Of a DNA stretch of 64,000 nucleotides, positions 61,895 to 64,000 are shown piece by piece. Below the pieces are notes generated by a model. That model had not been told where the DNA came from. It did no database searches and saw nothing but the letters and a program-made list of their open reading frames with translations. Numbering within the stretch: the stretch's first letter is position 1; every line of letters begins with the position of its first letter. This DNA comes from Brevinema_A sp051649605 (GTDB taxonomy: Bacteria; Spirochaetota; Brevinematia; Brevinematales; Brevinemataceae). A program made the translations under genes and the position numbers. The stretch is taken from positions 52,042-116,041 of the forward strand of contig JBOFHK010000022.1 in NCBI GenBank assembly GCA_051649605.1. The letters run 5' to 3'.

Positions 61895-63307
61895 CTAAGA
61901 AATTTCTAATACCCTCAAACTGTTAGTCGTGCCTGAAGTAAAAATCCGCTGACCATAAGAAACAACCACCAAATCTCCTTTTTGAAGTCCAAATATTTTT
62001 TCACACCCTTCTAAAGCAATACGAGCAATATCTTCATGCTCAATAGATTTTGTATCTACAATAGAATGTACTCCTTTTACCAATAATAATTGACGAGCCA
62101 CTTGTTCGTTATCTACCACCGCAAGAATAGGAGCTTTTGGAAAATATTTACGGACACTCAAGGCCGATCGCCCTGTATGAGTACCAATAGCAATAGCTTT
62201 AGCCCCACAAGCAATACTAACCTCGACAGTTCCACGAGCTACTGCTTGAGTAACCCCAAGATGTTCTTCAAAATCAATGGGATATGGTTCTATATAAGGG
62301 TCAACTTCTTCTGCTATTTGAGCCATTGTCGCTATCGCTTGGACAGGATATGCACCTTTAGCTGTTTCACCAGAAAGCATCACCGCATCTGTACCGTCTA
62401 AAATTGCATTAGCAACATCCGTTACTTCTGCACGCGTTGGGTTCGGATTCTTAACCATCGATTCTAACATTTGAGTTGCAGTAATAACAGGTTTACCAAT
62501 ATCATTACACAGTGCAATCATATTTTTTTGTGCAAAAGGAACTTTAGCAGTAGGAATTTCGACCCCTAGATCTCCACGAGCAACCATAATTCCATCAGAA
62601 ACTAAAAGAATTTCTGGGAAATTATCTAAACCTTCTTGATTTTCAATTTTAGAAATAACTTTAATGCCTGTTCCACCATTTTCATCAAGAACTTTCCTTA
62701 CTGCTAATACATCTGATTCTTTTCGGATAAAAGACGCAGCAACAAAATCAACCCCTATACGACAGCCAAATTTCAAGTCTGCAATATCAGAATCTGCTAA
62801 GGCAGGTAAATTAATATTAACATTAGGGAGATTAACTCCTTTTTTTTCTCCTAAAGAGCCGTCATTCAATAAAATAGTATAAACTTTTTTACCTTCAATC
62901 TTGGTAACTTCAAAACGAAGAAGTCCATCATCTACTAAAACAATATTGCCAACAGAGAGATCCTTAGAAAACTCTTGATAAGTTACAGAAACTCCTTGAT
63001 TATCACCAACAATATCCTCTGTTGTAAAGAAAAATTCTTGCCCTTTAAGTAATGTAACATCTTTACCGTCTTTTAAAGTTTTAGTCCGAATTTCAGGTCC
63101 TTTTGTGTCTAAAAGAATTGCAATGTTTTTCCCTGTTTTTTGAGACGCTTCACGTGCAAGATTAATACGTTTTTCATGTTCTTCATGGGAACCATGTGAG
63201 AAATTTAATCGAGCAACATTCATACCCGCTTCTATCATCGCAATTAAAGTATCAAGATTATCAACTGCAGGTCCTAAAGTACATACTATCTTTGTTTTTT
63301 TTACCAT
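61895..63307 (-). CDS. pyk: Pyruvate kinase
   Basis: A 470-aa enzyme catalysing the last step of glycolysis (phosphoenolpyruvate plus ADP to pyruvate plus ATP). Start TKIVCTLGPA, NVARLNFSHGSHEEH, LDTKGPEIRT, then the signature KVISKIENQEGLDNFPEIL with the catalytic lysine, VARGDLGVEIP, TDVANAILDGTDAVMLSGET and the allosteric C-terminal domain with VVSYGQRIFTSGTTNSLRV. It lacks the extra C-terminal PEP-utiliser domain of Bacillus-type enzymes. The AAAGGA site precedes the ATG. The gene at 63326 lies just upstream on the same strand. Confidence 0.95.
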   Translation of the reverse strand: MVKKTKIVCTLGPAVDNLDTLIAMIEAGMNVARLNFSHGSHEEHEKRINLAREASQKTGKNIAILLDTKGPEIRTKTLKDGKDVTLLKGQEFFFTTEDIVGDNQGVSVTYQEFSKDLSVGNIVLVDDGLLRFEVTKIEGKKVYTILLNDGSLGEKKGVNLPNVNINLPALADSDIADLKFGCRIGVDFVAASFIRKESDVLAVRKVLDENGGTGIKVISKIENQEGLDNFPEILLVSDGIMVARGDLGVEIPTAKVPFAQKNMIALCNDIGKPVITATQMLESMVKNPNPTRAEVTDVANAILDGTDAVMLSGETAKGAYPVQAIATMAQIAEEVDPYIEPYPIDFEEHLGVTQAVARGTVEVSIACGAKAIAIGTHTGRSALSVRKYFPKAPILAVVDNEQVARQLLLVKGVHSIVDTKSIEHEDIARIALEGCEKIFGLQKGDLVVVSYGQRIFTSGTTNSLRVLEIS

Positions 63308-63325
63308 TCCTTTCTCCTATAGATT

Positions 63326-64000
63326 TTATAATTCATGATTCATTAGTAAATCTTTTTTTTCTTCATGAGACAACTCATCAAAATCTTTATCCCTTATTAA
63401 TACAATAATACCAGCGACCTTTCCTTGATCCATAATTGGACGGATATAAAGTTCGTTAGATTCTGCAACTAACTCATAAGAAAATAAATTTTCCAAATAT
63501 TCTGATTCCGTTAAGTCTCCAGAAAGTGATAAAGCGTGTCCTTTGGACAAAACTTCTTGGAAAAGAGAGTCTCCCTGATCGATAATAAACTGAGCTCCAA
63601 ATGCTTCATTATTAAAAATATACAATCCTGTTTCTTCTTCGGCAATAGTATAATGAGAAATATTATATTCTTCTAAAAAAGGAGCTAATTTATCCGTATA
63701 TTTTTGTACAGCAAGATTTTTAAAATATCCTAAATTATAGTGAGGAATATAAACATCATCAACAATTTCTGTTTCTTCTAGTGGAATAATATGCTGTAAA
63801 GAATCTGAATCTATCGATTCTTGCGTACCTATTAAGATCTCTTCTAGCTCTTCTTCTTCCAACTCAGGCTCTAGCTCTTCTAGCTCTTCTTCCAACTCAG
63901 GTTCTAGCTCTTCTAGCTCTTCTTCCAACTCAGGTTCTAGCTCTTCTAGCTCTTCTTCCAACTCAGGTTCTAGCTCTTCTAGCTCTTCTTCCAACTCAGG
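63326..64000 (-). CDS. Acidic repeat protein, C-terminal part (5' end outside window), unknown
   Basis: The frame runs off the right edge, so the true start is not seen and the ATG at 63994 is probably internal. The visible part has a strongly acidic N-terminal section of 11-residue repeats (ELEELEPELEE) encoded by 33-base DNA repeats, then about 160 residues of folded-looking sequence (YIPHYNLGYFKNLAVQKYTD and later YIRPIMDQGKVAGIIVLIRD), which loosely resembles a GAF-type sensor fold. No family can be named. The pyk start is 19 bases downstream of its stop, so the two may share a transcript. Confidence 0.65.
   Translation of the reverse strand, partial: PELEEELEELEPELEEELEELEPELEEELEELEPELEEELEELEPELEEEELEEILIGTQESIDSDSLQHIIPLEETEIVDDVYIPHYNLGYFKNLAVQKYTDKLAPFLEEYNISHYTIAEEETGLYIFNNEAFGAQFIIDQGDSLFQEVLSKGHALSLSGDLTESEYLENLFSYELVAESNELYIRPIMDQGKVAGIIVLIRDKDFDELSHEEKKDLLMNHEL
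63845..64000 (-). repeat. 33-base tandem repeat encoding acidic 11-residue units
   Basis: At least four copies of a 33-base unit (on the plus strand reading CTCTAGCTCTTC after AACTCAGGTT) continue to the window edge. All are in frame and encode ELEELEPELEE. The first copy next to the unique region is slightly altered. Repeat number beyond the edge is unknown. Confidence 0.88.

Noticed and set aside
63845..64000. 33-base repeats that might suggest a CRISPR array or VNTR outside genes
   Set aside because: They are uninterrupted, in frame and encode an acidic peptide repeat.
1..64000. Sigma-54 promoters (TGGCAC-N5-TTGC) that would fit the rpoN gene
   Set aside because: By eye I found several TGGCAC matches, but all are inside genes or lack a proper -12 element.
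1..64000. tRNA, rRNA, riboswitch or insertion sequence
   Set aside because: No cloverleaf-like segments, conserved rRNA blocks, B12-box or transposase motifs were seen; a covariance-model scan would be needed to exclude small RNAs.

Overview
The window is AT-rich, bacterial and densely coded, with strong Shine-Dalgarno sites, TAA/TAG/TGA stops and near-consensus sigma-70 promoters. It contains no rRNA, tRNA, IS element, phage or CRISPR. The combination of a DUF342/FapA protein, a bactofilin, FliS, a short RpoN, McsA/McsB and several secreted proteins without recognisable families, together with low GC, points to a low-GC spirochaete (a Brevinema-like lineage is my best guess). This is inference, because no marker gene here fixes the taxonomy.

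Layout. (1) 1-5237, plus strand: the 3' half of an ethanolamine-utilisation (eut) microcompartment operon: eutT (partial), pduL, a ruined eutJ, a small unknown gene, eutN, a free-standing EutQ-N-like domain, eutH, eutQ and an iron alcohol dehydrogenase. (2) 5554-10636, minus: a LarA-like protein, a ComF-like phosphoribosyltransferase, an ECF S-component-like membrane protein, NhaC and an EamA exporter. (3) 11000-13175, plus: a glucose-family PTS EIICB and a RarA-C-terminus-like protein. (4) 13768-18763, minus: ebgA-ebgC beta-galactosidase genes followed by an APC amino-acid permease. (5) 19155-28005, plus: an apparent carnitine catabolic cluster: BCCT transporter, 38-aa membrane microprotein, HSL-type esterase, L-carnitine dehydrogenase, DUF849/BKACE cleavage enzyme, ADP-forming acyl-CoA synthetase and a second BCCT. 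(6) 28147-30663, minus: pepP, two membrane genes and efp, all with overlapping start/stop codons. (7) 30847-44599, plus: secreted proteins, rpoN, fapA, bactofilin, fliS, a repeat-bearing acidic protein, mcsA, a degenerate mcsB, mrdA (PBP2) and rodA. (8) 44651-46800, minus: M18 aminopeptidase and a pseudo-receiver/PilZ-like protein. (9) 47012-61788, plus: an exported barrel-like protein, then a glycan cluster with two complete ABC importers (no ATPase), two GH4 enzymes, a GH38 alpha-mannosidase and a Gfo/Idh oxidoreductase. (10) 61895-64000, minus: pyruvate kinase and the C-terminal part of a protein with an acidic tandem repeat.

How it fits together. The gene set suggests a host-associated heterotroph living on ethanolamine, carnitine and host-type glycans. 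Ethanolamine gives acetaldehyde and hence ethanol (NADH sink) or acetyl-phosphate. Carnitine oxidation would supply NADH, and the acyl-CoA synthetase could recover ATP from betainyl-CoA. I recognise no dedicated transcriptional repressor or activator next to any of these catabolic operons; RpoN is the only transcription factor seen. The most interesting points are the carnitine cluster with its ADP-forming synthetase and BCCT-linked microprotein, and an McsB homologue that has lost its catalytic residues while McsA keeps its zinc fingers.
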